This document shows, in pieces, positions 36,021 through 45,178 of a DNA stretch of 64,000 bases. Below the pieces are notes generated by a model. That model made no database searches. It had not been told where the DNA came from and worked only from the letters and a program-made list of their open reading frames with translations. Source of the DNA: Acidisarcina polymorpha (GTDB lineage: Bacteria; Acidobacteriota; Terriglobia; Terriglobales; Acidobacteriaceae). The translations under genes and the position numbers were made by a program. Positions within the stretch are counted from its first letter, which is position 1. Each line of letters starts with the position of its first letter. The stretch spans positions 6,442,116-6,506,115 of the forward strand of contig NZ_CP030840.1 in NCBI RefSeq assembly GCF_003330725.1, given 5' to 3'.

Positions 36021-37093
36021 AATGGCGCACACTAGCCGTAGCTGTCGCATCCCCTCTTTTCTTTCTTGCGGGCTGCAAACACGAGGAGTCCCCGACCGAA
36101 GGGTCCGCACAAGTGCAGAGTGTCATCGAGACAATCACCGTCCATCCTCAACCTGTCTCCAATCAGCTGTTGCTGGCTGCACATGTCATGGCCAACCCCA
36201 CCTCTGTTGTTCACCTATTCCCTCCAATCAGCGGACGCGTTGTGGCGCTCAAGGTTTTGCCGGGCCAGGAAGTCATCAAAGGACAAGAGCTCGGCATGCT
36301 ACAGAGCAGCAATGCAGCGCAGGCACGATCGGACTTTGAGAAAGCGAAGATTGAAGCCGCGCGCGCGGATCTCCAATTGCAGCGTGGTAAGGAGCTCCTG
36401 CAGCATGAAGTCCTGGCCCAACGCGACTACGATGACCTCAAAGCCCTCGACGATGCCGACCACGCCGAGCTGAATCGAGCTCGGCAGGCGCTCGTGATGC
36501 TCGGCTTCTCTGAAGACTCTACGTCGGATGTGATTCCAATCCGCTCCCCGATAACCGGAGTCGTTCTTGATGTCGGCACGGGCACGGGCGAGCTGCAGCG
36601 CTCTCTCGATAACGCCACGGCAATCGCCACTATTGCGGACATCAATCCGATCTGGGTGGTAGGCGATCTCTATCCGCGCGATCTGGCGTCGGTCAAAGTC
36701 GGCCAGCCGGTGGATGTGACCGTAACCGGATATCCGGGACAGGTATACCACCGCGTCATCGACAACATCTCCGACGCCGTCGATCCCGCGACGTTGACGT
36801 TGAAAGTACGTATTGTGCTGCCAAATTCGGGGCACAAGCTCAAGCCGCAAATGTATGCCACAATCGCGGTGACCAATCAGAAAGGCAACGCCATTGTCGT
36901 TCCATCCACAGCGGTGATTCAGAATGGCAAGGCTACTTTCGTCTTTGTCCAGAGTTCACCTGGCAAGTATGTACGCCGGGATGTCACACTCGGCGCGGTC
37001 CACGACACCACCGACGAAATTATCCACGGGCTTGAGGACGGCGACAAGGTCGTATCTACCGGAGCCGAGTTGCTGCGCGAGTCGGAGGACTAG
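36017..37093 (+). CDS. RND efflux periplasmic adaptor (membrane fusion protein), lipoprotein
   Basis: The 358-residue adaptor has a lipobox (FFLAGCKHEES) so it should be lipid-anchored. Barrel-sandwich halves surround a helical hairpin: VHLFPPISGRVVALKVLPGQ, then an alpha-hairpin at about 95-155, then IPIRSPITGVVLDVGTGTGE. A beta-barrel domain and a C-terminal domain (VVPSTAVIQNGKATFVFVQ) follow. It links the RND pump to TolC. It is coupled to both neighbours (4-bp overlap before, 2-bp gap after). It lacks an obvious His/Met-rich N-terminal metal-binding segment of CusB type. Confidence 0.92.
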   Translation: MKWRTLAVAVASPLFFLAGCKHEESPTEGSAQVQSVIETITVHPQPVSNQLLLAAHVMANPTSVVHLFPPISGRVVALKVLPGQEVIKGQELGMLQSSNAAQARSDFEKAKIEAARADLQLQRGKELLQHEVLAQRDYDDLKALDDADHAELNRARQALVMLGFSEDSTSDVIPIRSPITGVVLDVGTGTGELQRSLDNATAIATIADINPIWVVGDLYPRDLASVKVGQPVDVTVTGYPGQVYHRVIDNISDAVDPATLTLKVRIVLPNSGHKLKPQMYATIAVTNQKGNAIVVPSTAVIQNGKATFVFVQSSPGKYVRRDVTLGAVHDTTDEIIHGLEDGDKVVSTGAELLRESED

Positions 37094-37095
37094 TC

Positions 37096-40000
37096 ATGGA
37101 CGGGTTCATCCGCGCACTCTTGCGTTACCGGAACGTCGTGTTGATTTTGTTCCTCGCGTCGCTGGCGGTGGGGGCGTTCGCTTTCTTTCGGCTGGACATC
37201 GAAGCGTATCCCGATCCGTCCCCGCCAATGGTCGAGTTCATCACGCAGAATCCATCGTGGTCGGCTGAAGAGATGGAGCAGCAGGTAACGATTCCGCTCG
37301 AGGCCGGACTGAACGGGACGCCGAAGCTCGAACAGATCCGCTCCATCAGCATCTTCGGCCTCAGCGATGTGAAGATGTATTTCACCTTCGACAGCGACTA
37401 CTTTACCGATCGCCAGGAAGCTCTGAACCGTTTGCAGTCAGTGAACCTTCCAAGCAGCTTACAGCCGCAGCTCTCGCCCGAGTCTCCGGTCGGCGAGATT
37501 TACCGTTATGAGCTGACCGGGCCGGGTTATTCACTCAACGAACTGAAGGCCACGCAGGACTGGCTGCTCGTGCGCGAGATGAAGCAGGTGCCAGGCATCC
37601 TCGACGTCGCGATTTTTGGCGGAACTACGCGCCAATACCAGGCGGAAGTGGACCCAAGTAAACTGAGGGGATTGGGCGTCACCATGACGCAAGTCGTCAC
37701 CGCAGTTCAGAACAGCAACGCCAACGCGGGCGGAAACTACCTCTCGCTGGGTGCCCAAAGCGTGAACGTCCGCGGCATAGGACTGCTGCGCTCGCTCACG
37801 GATATGAGCAATATCGTAGTCGCCGAACGCAATGGCACCCCCGTTTTGCTGGGCGATGTAGCCACGTTGAAAGAAGGCCATGAGCCCCGTCTGGGTATTG
37901 TTGGTAGAAACGAGAATCCAGACATTGTCGAGGGCATCGTGCTGCTCCAGAAAGGCGGAAATTCTCTGCCTGCACTGGCGGGGCTGCGCCAGAAGATTCA
38001 TGACCTGAACACCGGTAACCTCTTGCCGCCAGGCATGCAGATTAAGACTATCTACGATCGCACCAGGCTGATCAAAACCACCACAACCACCGTCCGGCAC
38101 GTCATTATTTTTGGGTTGATTCTAGTCACCCTCGTCCTGCTGAGCATGCTCGGCGATATACGCATCACCCTCATTGCGGCCATCACCATTCCCTTCGCCG
38201 TTCTCTTCGCCTTCGCCATGATGGTGCTCACCAATCAGTCGGCAAACCTGATCTCAATCGGGGCGATCGACTTTGGCATCCTTGTCGAGTCCTCGATCGT
38301 CGTGCTCGAGAGCGTCCATCGCAGAATTTCCCGCCACATCGAAGTAGACGACATCGGGGAGCTCATCACCGAAGGGGTCAGCGATGCGGCGAAACCCGTG
38401 CTCTTCGCCACGCTTATCATCCTGGTGGCCTTCATTCCGCTCTTTACCATGCAGGGAGTTCCAGGCAAGATTTTTGCGCCGATGTCAGTAACCTACGGCT
38501 TCGCGCTGACCGGCGCACTGATCTTTGCGCTCGTATTTGCGCCTGTCCTGGGCTCCTTTGCGGTTCCAAAGAGACGCACGCGGGAGGAGGCTGGGGAAAC
38601 CCGCCTCAGCGCGTTCCTAAGGAAGTACTATGAGCGTTCACTAAAAAATGCCTTGCGTTTCAGTAAGATCACGTGGACCATCGGGATCGGAGCGCTGGTC
38701 GCGGCCTTTGTGCTCTTCAAGTTCGTAGGCGGGGAGTTCATGCCCCCGCTGGAAGAGGGTAATTTGTGGATACGAGCCACCATGCAGCAGGACATCTCCT
38801 TCCAGCAATCGGCAGACATCGCCAATGGGATTCGCGTCATCCTGCGCAGCTACCCGGAGATAAGCCAGGTGCTCTCGCAGATGGGGCGCCCCGACGACGG
38901 CACCGACGTAAGCACTTTTAACAACGCCGAATTCCTCGCCGACCTCAAACCGGCCGGACAATGGCGTCCGCAATTCCACGGAAGCAAAGATGAACTGATC
39001 AGCGCCATTCAGAAGGATTTCGAGCGCTACCCCGGCATTGACTTTAATTTTTCACAGACCATCCAGGACAACGTCGAAGAAGCCATGTCCGGCGTGAAAG
39101 GCGAGAATTCCTTGAAGTTGTTCGGCAAGGACTTTGACCAATTGACTCGCCTTGCTGATCAGATTCAAGCAATCATGGGCAAGGTTCCAGGGATTACCGA
39201 TGTCGGAGTCTTCAATGTTACCGGTCAGCCCAGTCTCCTCGTATCCATTGACAGAACCAAGGCCGCCCGCTTCGGTCTTCAGCCCCAGGATGTGAACAAC
39301 GTCGTTCAAGCAGCGGTCGGTGGCGCACCCATTACCCAGATCATCGATGGGGACAGACGCTTCGATTTCGCGGTCCGGTATTCGCCTGAATTCCGCGACA
39401 CGCCCGACGCCATCAGTAAAATCCTCATCTCCACTCCCGATGGCAATCAGGTGCCACTCAGTGCCGTGGCCGATGTCGACCTGCGAAACGGGGCTTTCAC
39501 GATCTATCACGAAGGCGGCCGCCGCTACATCCCAATCAAGTTCAGCGTGAGGGGACGCGACCTCGCCAGCGCAATTCAGGACCTTCAGCAGCAGTTGACC
39601 GCCAAGGTAAAACTACCCACCGGCTACGACTACACCTGGGCGGGCGAGTTCGACAGCCTTCGCAAAGAGCAAAAACGGCTTGCGATCATCATTCCCGTGA
39701 GTGTGCTGATCATCCTCGTCCTGCTTTACGTTCAGTTCCGGACCTGGACCGATGCCTTCATCATCGTAGGCACGCTTCCGTTTGCCGCCATTGGCGGCGT
39801 GTTTACTTTGTTCTTCACCCACACCTCCTTCAGCATCTCGGCGGCGGTTGGATTCACGTCGCTTACCGGCGTCGCAACGCTAGGTGCGGTCGTCTTTCTC
39901 TCGGGAATCCGTCGCGCCCAGGAAGAGGATGGCCCTGTAGCCGGACTGACCATGGGCTGCCTCGACGAGATGCGCCCGGTCGTAATGGCATGCTTTGCCG

Positions 40001-40191
40001 CTGGTCTCGGACTGCTACCCGCAGCCGTCGCTACCGGCATCGGCGCACAAACCCAGCAGCCCCTGGCGCGGGTGGTCGTCGGCGGCATGGTGACTACGCT
40101 GCTGGCCATCTTGTTTATTATTCCACTGTTGGCACGGCGGTCCGATCGAGACGAGGAGCAACGACGCGAACTCGCCGGGCCCACTTCATAA
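37096..40191 (+). CDS. CzcA/CusA-like RND efflux transporter, inner-membrane pump
   Basis: The 1031-residue pump has the RND layout: TM1 (NVVLILFLASLAVGAFAFF), two periplasmic porter domains, TM2-6 (about 335-550), TM7 near 670 and TM8-12 (about 870-1010). PLEEGNLWIRATM marks the family. In TM4 the proton-relay motif reads IDFGILVESSIVVLES. Relative to CzcA the first and third acids are kept (Asp392, Glu405), but the middle Asp408-equivalent is Glu398. Substrate may be metal cations or organics; the CzcA-type spacing favours HME, but this is not proven. Operon partners precede it. Confidence 0.9.
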   Translation: MDGFIRALLRYRNVVLILFLASLAVGAFAFFRLDIEAYPDPSPPMVEFITQNPSWSAEEMEQQVTIPLEAGLNGTPKLEQIRSISIFGLSDVKMYFTFDSDYFTDRQEALNRLQSVNLPSSLQPQLSPESPVGEIYRYELTGPGYSLNELKATQDWLLVREMKQVPGILDVAIFGGTTRQYQAEVDPSKLRGLGVTMTQVVTAVQNSNANAGGNYLSLGAQSVNVRGIGLLRSLTDMSNIVVAERNGTPVLLGDVATLKEGHEPRLGIVGRNENPDIVEGIVLLQKGGNSLPALAGLRQKIHDLNTGNLLPPGMQIKTIYDRTRLIKTTTTTVRHVIIFGLILVTLVLLSMLGDIRITLIAAITIPFAVLFAFAMMVLTNQSANLISIGAIDFGILVESSIVVLESVHRRISRHIEVDDIGELITEGVSDAAKPVLFATLIILVAFIPLFTMQGVPGKIFAPMSVTYGFALTGALIFALVFAPVLGSFAVPKRRTREEAGETRLSAFLRKYYERSLKNALRFSKITWTIGIGALVAAFVLFKFVGGEFMPPLEEGNLWIRATMQQDISFQQSADIANGIRVILRSYPEISQVLSQMGRPDDGTDVSTFNNAEFLADLKPAGQWRPQFHGSKDELISAIQKDFERYPGIDFNFSQTIQDNVEEAMSGVKGENSLKLFGKDFDQLTRLADQIQAIMGKVPGITDVGVFNVTGQPSLLVSIDRTKAARFGLQPQDVNNVVQAAVGGAPITQIIDGDRRFDFAVRYSPEFRDTPDAISKILISTPDGNQVPLSAVADVDLRNGAFTIYHEGGRRYIPIKFSVRGRDLASAIQDLQQQLTAKVKLPTGYDYTWAGEFDSLRKEQKRLAIIIPVSVLIILVLLYVQFRTWTDAFIIVGTLPFAAIGGVFTLFFTHTSFSISAAVGFTSLTGVATLGAVVFLSGIRRAQEEDGPVAGLTMGCLDEMRPVVMACFAAGLGLLPAAVATGIGAQTQQPLARVVVGGMVTTLLAILFIIPLLARRSDRDEEQRRELAGPTS

Positions 40192-40556
40192 CTTGGCGAA
40201 TCATTCGTCTCCGTAAATGAGTGGTGACCCAGTGTCTTGGCGCACGCTGGTCGGCGACGAATCTCTCGACGACGCCTCACCGCCGAGTCACTCATCGCTT
40301 TGCTGTATGGCTTGCGGCTATGAGGCAGGATGCGACCCCTCGCTTCAGGGCTCGATTGGCTCTCCCCGTTTCCTCATTGATATGAATGGCCTTGAACTGC
40401 CAACGATGGGAGTTCCTAGTCAAGGAAATTGAGGCTGCGATGAAGAAGAACACGGAGTCGAATCGGCACGCAAACTGAAAAGGAATGGAGCGTTGGCTTA
40501 CTCAGCGTTTCTTCATGCGGGCGAGCCAAACACATATCATTCAAACGAGACCTGAT
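40192..40556. other. 365-bp spacer after the RND operon
   Basis: No convincing gene or terminator was seen. An open frame runs from 40485 into the GNAT gene, but its first 24 codons do not resemble the family. Confidence 0.4.
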
Positions 40557-41096
40557 ATGGATGTGACTATAAAAGATCAGTCGGTCGAAATCATGCTTGC
40601 AACTCCGGGACAGCAGCCAGTCCTCTCGAACCTCTACCAGCTTTACATTCACGACTTCACCGACTTCGTAGAGCGACCGCTCGGAATCGACGGCAGATTT
40701 GACTACGACCCGCTCCCGCCATATTGGAGGGATCCAGATCGGTTCCCATTCATCGTTTGGGTTGATGGGAAATTGGGGGGCTTCGCACTCGTTAAAAGGG
40801 GATCCGGTTTCTCAGGCGATCGTGAAGTATGGGACATGGCTGACTTCTTCATCGTTCGTGGCGTACGGGGAAAAGGAGTCGGCTATAAGGTAGCAAAGAG
40901 ACTTTGGCGTCAATTTCCTGGCCGATGGGAAGTTCGTGTCATGGCGAACAACGTGCCAGCCCAAAAGTTTTGGGCGAAGGCAATCTCCCGGTTTCAAGGC
41001 AAGTCCGCTGAGGCCGAACTTGTCACAAAGGGGAAAGAGACTCGCTATCTTTTCCTGTTCGATTCCAAAGCAAACCTGCTCGACGAGCCGCAGTAA
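40557..41096 (+). CDS. GNAT-family N-acetyltransferase
   Basis: The 179-residue protein transfers acetyl from acetyl-CoA. The substrate side is aromatic-rich (YQLYIHDFTDFVERPLG). Strand 4 is in EVWDMADFFIVRG, the acetyl-CoA loop is VRGKGVGYKVAKRLW, and the C-terminal motif is VMANNVPAQKFWAKAI. The ATG at 40557 is chosen because the conserved fold begins there; the frame is open from 40485 and the first start is possible. The acceptor is unknown; relatives include small stand-alone resistance or tRNA/protein-modifying acetyltransferases. Confidence 0.85.
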   Translation: MDVTIKDQSVEIMLATPGQQPVLSNLYQLYIHDFTDFVERPLGIDGRFDYDPLPPYWRDPDRFPFIVWVDGKLGGFALVKRGSGFSGDREVWDMADFFIVRGVRGKGVGYKVAKRLWRQFPGRWEVRVMANNVPAQKFWAKAISRFQGKSAEAELVTKGKETRYLFLFDSKANLLDEPQ

Positions 41097-41548
41097 AACA
41101 GATCCAGCCATTCCAACAACGTAGCTCTTACCCACTGCTTTGGTCGAGCTTGAGCGCCTGGAGCGTAACTTCCCGCGTCGGGATTAAGATTGGGCGCCTC
41201 AGGTTGACCCTTACTGCCGGCGAATTCGAGTGCCATGCTCACCGCAGGTTCACCCCTAAAGACCCGCTCAGGTCACTGGCATCCCGTTTCGCACCCGGTC
41301 AACCGCTTTGGCCCACCCAAGAGCTTTCAATCTCATATATTTACCGCACTAGCGCGTACATTGGTTGTCGAGAAAGTCTTGAATCCGTTCGGGCCGACTG
41401 CTTTGGCGGGTAAGATCTCCCAACGCATCAGCACAATCACGGAGCGGATTCGTTAACAGAACAAATGAAATGTGAGTGCGTTATCGGTATTCTTTCAGTA
41501 ACTCGACCGACCAAATGGTATACTTCGGCTTCTTTCTTGGGAGGTCTC
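41097..41548. other. 452-bp spacer before the DsrE-like gene
   Basis: Two short frames (41150-41413 and 41235-41456) cross it, but neither has a ribosome site or family features. A TATACT box at 41519-41524 could be the -10 of the downstream gene, although no good -35 is in range. Confidence 0.4.
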
Positions 41549-41998
41549 ATGGTACGTCGGTCATTTTTTCGTCAACTCGTCGCGTTACCTTTTGCTGGAG
41601 TAGCGTCTTCGTTTGGTCAAGGAACTCCGCATAAGTCCCTGAACATCATGATGAAAAGTGCCTGGGGGTCGGATGATCCGACCAAGGCGGCGTTTCCGTT
41701 TCTTCACGGCCTCGCGCTTTCCGAGGCGGGCCATTCCGTGCAGATCTTCCTGCTTGGCGAATCGGTCTCACTGATGCGGAAATCACTTGCCGGGGCAGTC
41801 GTGCCGGTGGGCTGGCCACCGCTAGAGCAAACCATGACGAAGGTTGCTGAAAGACATGTCCAAATCTATGCCTGCGGCGCCTGCAGCCGTGCGCGAGGGG
41901 TCTTGCAAATGGACCTGGATCAGTGGGGGGCAAAGTTCGGCAATCCGGCGATCTTCGTCTCGCTCGTCGAATGGGCTGATCGCGTCATTACGGAATAG
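41549..41998 (+). CDS. Exported DsrE/DsrF-like protein
   Basis: The 149-residue protein has a DsrE-type fold (about 30-148): LNIMMKSAWGSDDPTKAAFP, LSEAGHSVQIFLLGE and the cysteine loop IYACGACSRARG (Cys109, Cys112) followed by NPAIFVSLVEWADRVITE. DsrE relatives carry sulfur or act on persulfides. The leader MVRRSFFRQLVALPFAGVAS has a twin-arginine motif and a hydrophobic run, so export by Tat is likely, which is unusual for a family best known as cytosolic. GGGAGG lies 4 bp before the ATG. No sulfur-oxidation genes are adjacent. Confidence 0.75.
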   Translation: MVRRSFFRQLVALPFAGVASSFGQGTPHKSLNIMMKSAWGSDDPTKAAFPFLHGLALSEAGHSVQIFLLGESVSLMRKSLAGAVVPVGWPPLEQTMTKVAERHVQIYACGACSRARGVLQMDLDQWGAKFGNPAIFVSLVEWADRVITE

Positions 41999-42205
41999 TT
42001 CCTTGCTGCGCAAGCTTTATCGGCAATATGGATCGTCTATGCCAAGCCGCCCCGGCTCAACCAGGCTTCTTCCGCGAAAGTGCCTGCTATCGCAACGCCC
42101 ACGCCGTGGAATTGTCGCCATTGCCATGGCCTCGCCCGTCGCGTCAAATTCAGCCGGTCCGCCCGCCTCAGCCGTTTTGCATCGGCATTGGCGTCCAGTG
42201 GAGTG

Positions 42206-42856
42206 TCAGTCCGGCTTGAACTTCATTTGAGTCTCCTGAGCGACCCCGTTTCGCTTTGCCATTGTTTGTCGCAATCTAGATCGAGCACGATGCAGTCGAG
42301 ATTTGACTGCTGGTTCTGAAAGACCTATGGCGGTTGCGATCTCCCGGATACTAGCCTCTTGGTGAAATCGACTACCTATAATTCCGCGTAGAGACGCAGG
42401 CAAAACGCTGATGGCATGAAGTAGAGCGTGATGTTGCTCAGCGGCCGATACGAGATCTTCTGGAGAAGGAGAGTCCGTAGCCACATCCATCAAGAAGCTT
42501 TCTTCCGATTCGATGGGGAACGTCAAGAGACGATTGATCCCACTTCGCCTGCGACGCAGTTGCATCAATGCGAAGTTAATCCCAATACGGTTAAGCCACG
42601 TCGAAAACGTGCTCGTCTGTTTGAAGAAAGGGAGATTGATGAAGGCCTTGATCAAGCTCTCTTGAACGACATCCTCTGCATCCTCTGTGTTGTGGAGTAT
42701 TCGCATCACAGTGCGAAAGACCTGCCTAGAATGTCGTCGGCATAGCTCCTGATATGCGTCACCGTCACCCTGCAGAGCAGCGCTAATCAGCGTGGTTTCG
42801 CCCGCGCGAACGCTCTCCCGCATCGGTAGAAATCCGGGTGTTGTCTTATCCTCCAT
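42206..42856 (-). CDS. ECF-type sigma-70 family RNA polymerase sigma factor
   Basis: The 216-residue sigma factor contains region 2 (DAYQELCRRHSRQVFRTVMR, DAEDVVQESLIKAFINLP, STFSTWLNRIGINFALMQL) and region 4 (VLPASLRGIIGSRFHQEASI, REIATAIGLSEPAVKSRLHR). The start at 42856 follows GAGGAAG at good spacing; an in-frame ATG at 42886 is less likely. No cytoplasmic anti-sigma with a zinc motif adjoins it. It is last in a minus-strand run with a flavin reductase, an alpha/beta hydrolase and a small membrane protein, which may be its regulon or sensor. Confidence 0.9.
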   Translation of the reverse strand: MEDKTTPGFLPMRESVRAGETTLISAALQGDGDAYQELCRRHSRQVFRTVMRILHNTEDAEDVVQESLIKAFINLPFFKQTSTFSTWLNRIGINFALMQLRRRRSGINRLLTFPIESEESFLMDVATDSPSPEDLVSAAEQHHALLHAISVLPASLRGIIGSRFHQEASIREIATAIGLSEPAVKSRLHRARSRLRQTMAKRNGVAQETQMKFKPD

Positions 42857-42954
42857 GCGCTTCCTCACTAGTGCAGCCGATGGCAAAGTTGTGATGAATA
42901 GAGACCGTCTCCGTCGAGCCGAGGCGGTATTGATTCAAACATGCGTCGTGCTGG

Positions 42955-44364
42955 TTAGGACGATGTCGGGACTGAAGAAAACAGTGAGCCTAATCCTTCA
43001 GCGAACGTTGGGTGGGCAATCATCAGATCGCGGAGTGCGGTGTAAGGGAGGCCTCCGAGCATAGTGATCTGCACGCAAGTCATGACGTCGCCTGCGCCTT
43101 GACCAAACATCGAGAATCCCAGGATGCGGTCAGTCCGACATTCGACCAGGCACTTCATGAAACCTCGGGTTTCCATTACGCTCTGCGCTCTCAAGACCTC
43201 CGCCATAGGGATCTTGAATAGGCGGTAGTCAAAACCTTTCGCCACAGCTTCCTTTTCGCTGAGTCCGACTCTTGCGAACTCAGGGTCTGTGAAGAGGCAG
43301 AACGGCACCTGCCTTCCTGTGGTGGTGCGTTCACCCCCCAGCAGATTGTCATGGACAACGCGAAAGTCGTCGACGCTTACGTGGGTAAATCGAGGGCTTC
43401 CGGCGACCTCACCGACAGCCCAGACTCCCGGAGCTGTCGTCCGCAACCGATCGTCAACTTTGACGAAGCCCTCATGGCTAAGTTCGATACCCGCAGTTTC
43501 GAGTCCAATGTCTCTGGTATTCGGCATCCTTCCGGCTGCAACTAATAGGTGTGTCCCCGCGATCGCCATGGGGCTACCAAGAACCTCGACATGGAGTAGC
43601 ACAGATTTCCCTGAGACCCCAGAGACGCCATTGATTTTCGCATTGAGGACAAGTTCAATGCCTTCTTCAATAAGAAGAGAATGCAATCCTTCAACGACGT
43701 CTTCATCCTCATGGTGGAGAACGTGACTATTGTGGTCAATCACCGTGACTCTGCTACCGAGCCTGCGCATAGCCTGCGCAAATTCCAGCCCAACATAGCC
43801 GGCACCCAAGATCACGAGATGTTCTGGTAATACGTCCAGCTCGAGTGCCTCAACATGAGTGAGGGGCCGCGCAGTGAGCATGCCTGGGATGTGGTCATCG
43901 ATTTTCGCATGCGTTCCGGTACCGATGATGACGTTTTCTCCGCGTAGCATTCGCGTCGTGCCATCGTTGAGTTCGACCTTAAGTGTCTTCGCCGCCGTGA
44001 ACGCCCCTGATCCCATGATCAGTTCCGCGCCGCTTCCCTTGTACAACGCGAGATGGGCATCGACGAGACCTTTGACCATCGTTCGCTTCCGATCTGTCAC
44101 GCGCGGCATCTCTACGGCAAAGCCATCAGAACAAGCCGAGCGAAACACTCCACTTCGACGGGCATCGGACACAATTTGAGCGGTATGGATCAAGTTCTTG
44201 CTGGGCAAGCACGCGATGTTCGGACACGATCCTCCAACATATTTCCGTTCAATGACTGCGACTCTTTTTCCGCTTCCTGCAAATGTCCATGCCAGCAGCT
44301 TCGAGCCAGCGCCGCTCCCTAAAATGACGAGGTCGTAATCCTCAATCTGGGTCTGAGACTCCAT
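42955..44364 (-). CDS. Class I pyridine nucleotide-disulfide oxidoreductase (mercuric/dihydrolipoamide reductase-like)
   Basis: The 469-residue flavoenzyme has an FAD site (DYDLVILGSGAGSKLLAW), the redox-active Cys47 and Cys52 in YVGGSCPNIACLPSKNL, a NAD(P) site (HLVILGAGYVGLEFAQ), a second FAD motif (VWAVGEVAGSPRFTH) and the C-terminal active-site AHPTFAEG with His and Glu. All catalytic residues are therefore present. It lacks both the N-terminal HMA domain and the C-terminal Cys pair of MerA, so mercury reduction is not supported; the disulfide substrate is unknown. The start at 44364 has a strong GGAGGA site. It lies 28 bp from the hydrolase gene upstream. Confidence 0.9.
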   Translation of the reverse strand: MESQTQIEDYDLVILGSGAGSKLLAWTFAGSGKRVAVIERKYVGGSCPNIACLPSKNLIHTAQIVSDARRSGVFRSACSDGFAVEMPRVTDRKRTMVKGLVDAHLALYKGSGAELIMGSGAFTAAKTLKVELNDGTTRMLRGENVIIGTGTHAKIDDHIPGMLTARPLTHVEALELDVLPEHLVILGAGYVGLEFAQAMRRLGSRVTVIDHNSHVLHHEDEDVVEGLHSLLIEEGIELVLNAKINGVSGVSGKSVLLHVEVLGSPMAIAGTHLLVAAGRMPNTRDIGLETAGIELSHEGFVKVDDRLRTTAPGVWAVGEVAGSPRFTHVSVDDFRVVHDNLLGGERTTTGRQVPFCLFTDPEFARVGLSEKEAVAKGFDYRLFKIPMAEVLRAQSVMETRGFMKCLVECRTDRILGFSMFGQGAGDVMTCVQITMLGGLPYTALRDLMIAHPTFAEGLGSLFSSVPTSS

Positions 44365-44392
44365 CGCTTTTGTCCTCCAAGATGATCCTTCA

Positions 44393-45121
44393 TTAGTTCG
44401 AGACTGCACGGGCCGCCTGTTCGATTGCATCAGCCACAACGTCCGGGTGGGAGACAGTTACGGCATGCGAGGAATCGACTTCAAGTACATGAGCATGGGC
44501 GCGATCTGCTTCGAATTTCTGCTCTTCGAGGGGTATCGCGAGATCCCGGAGGGTTCTGACCTGCCAGCTTGGCTTGGTTTCCCAACCGGCGACCGTCACT
44601 TTCTGATTTAAGGCAGCTAGATTCATAGGGCGTTGAGTGATGAACATGAGTGCGGCGTCACTGTCGGGTACATCTGCGGCGACGTTGTTGTTAAACTTGT
44701 CAGCTTGGTAGAGCAGATATGTGCCATTCGTTCCGTCGGGGAGCATATAGTTAACCGGTTCGACCGACGTCGGGAATGTGCTGTCAGGAAAGCGTTCGAG
44801 CAGATCGGTTGCGGCTTCCCCGGGCGCTGGCATGATAGCGGCGGCGTATACCAGGGCTTTGACCTTGGGGTCCTCTGCGCCAGCCTGGGTAATTACAGCT
44901 CCGCCGTAGGAGTGAGCCGCCAAGATGATGGAACCTTGAATTCTATTCAACACGCTTCGCAGGTACGCTGTGTCGACTGCCACTCCGAGTAGCGGATTTG
45001 CGAAGGCAATGACAGGAAAGCCCTCACGCCGAAGCCGCGGGATCACGCCACTCCAGATCGACGAATCTTCGAAGGCCCCGTGTACGAGAACAATGGTGGG
45101 CCTTTGCCCATGAGATTCCAT
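44393..45121 (-). CDS. Alpha/beta hydrolase
   Basis: The 242-residue protein opens with the oxyanion motif TIVLVHGAFEDSSIW and has the nucleophile Ser in IILAAHSYGGAVITQAG, with a candidate catalytic His in EVDSSHAVTVSHPDVV. It resembles the small esterase-like hydrolases often induced with redox or stress genes. No signal peptide is seen. It is second in the putative four-gene operon ending in the ECF sigma factor. Confidence 0.87.
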   Translation of the reverse strand: MESHGQRPTIVLVHGAFEDSSIWSGVIPRLRREGFPVIAFANPLLGVAVDTAYLRSVLNRIQGSIILAAHSYGGAVITQAGAEDPKVKALVYAAAIMPAPGEAATDLLERFPDSTFPTSVEPVNYMLPDGTNGTYLLYQADKFNNNVAADVPDSDAALMFITQRPMNLAALNQKVTVAGWETKPSWQVRTLRDLAIPLEEQKFEADRAHAHVLEVDSSHAVTVSHPDVVADAIEQAARAVSN

Positions 45122-45178
45122 GATGAATTTATCTCCGTAGTCTTGATACGTTTGTGCTGCTGTAGGGAAAAAGCTGGC

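Noticed and set aside
34806-36110. 434-codon open frame on the minus strand
   Set aside because: It is antisense to the TolC-family gene, which has matching operon partners.
41235-41456. 73-codon frame before the DsrE-like gene
   Set aside because: A few helix-like residues at its end were not enough to support a gene; no start signal.
42955-44364. Mercuric reductase (merA)
   Set aside because: The redox Cys pair fits the superfamily, but the N-terminal metal-binding domain, the C-terminal Cys pair and other mer genes are absent.
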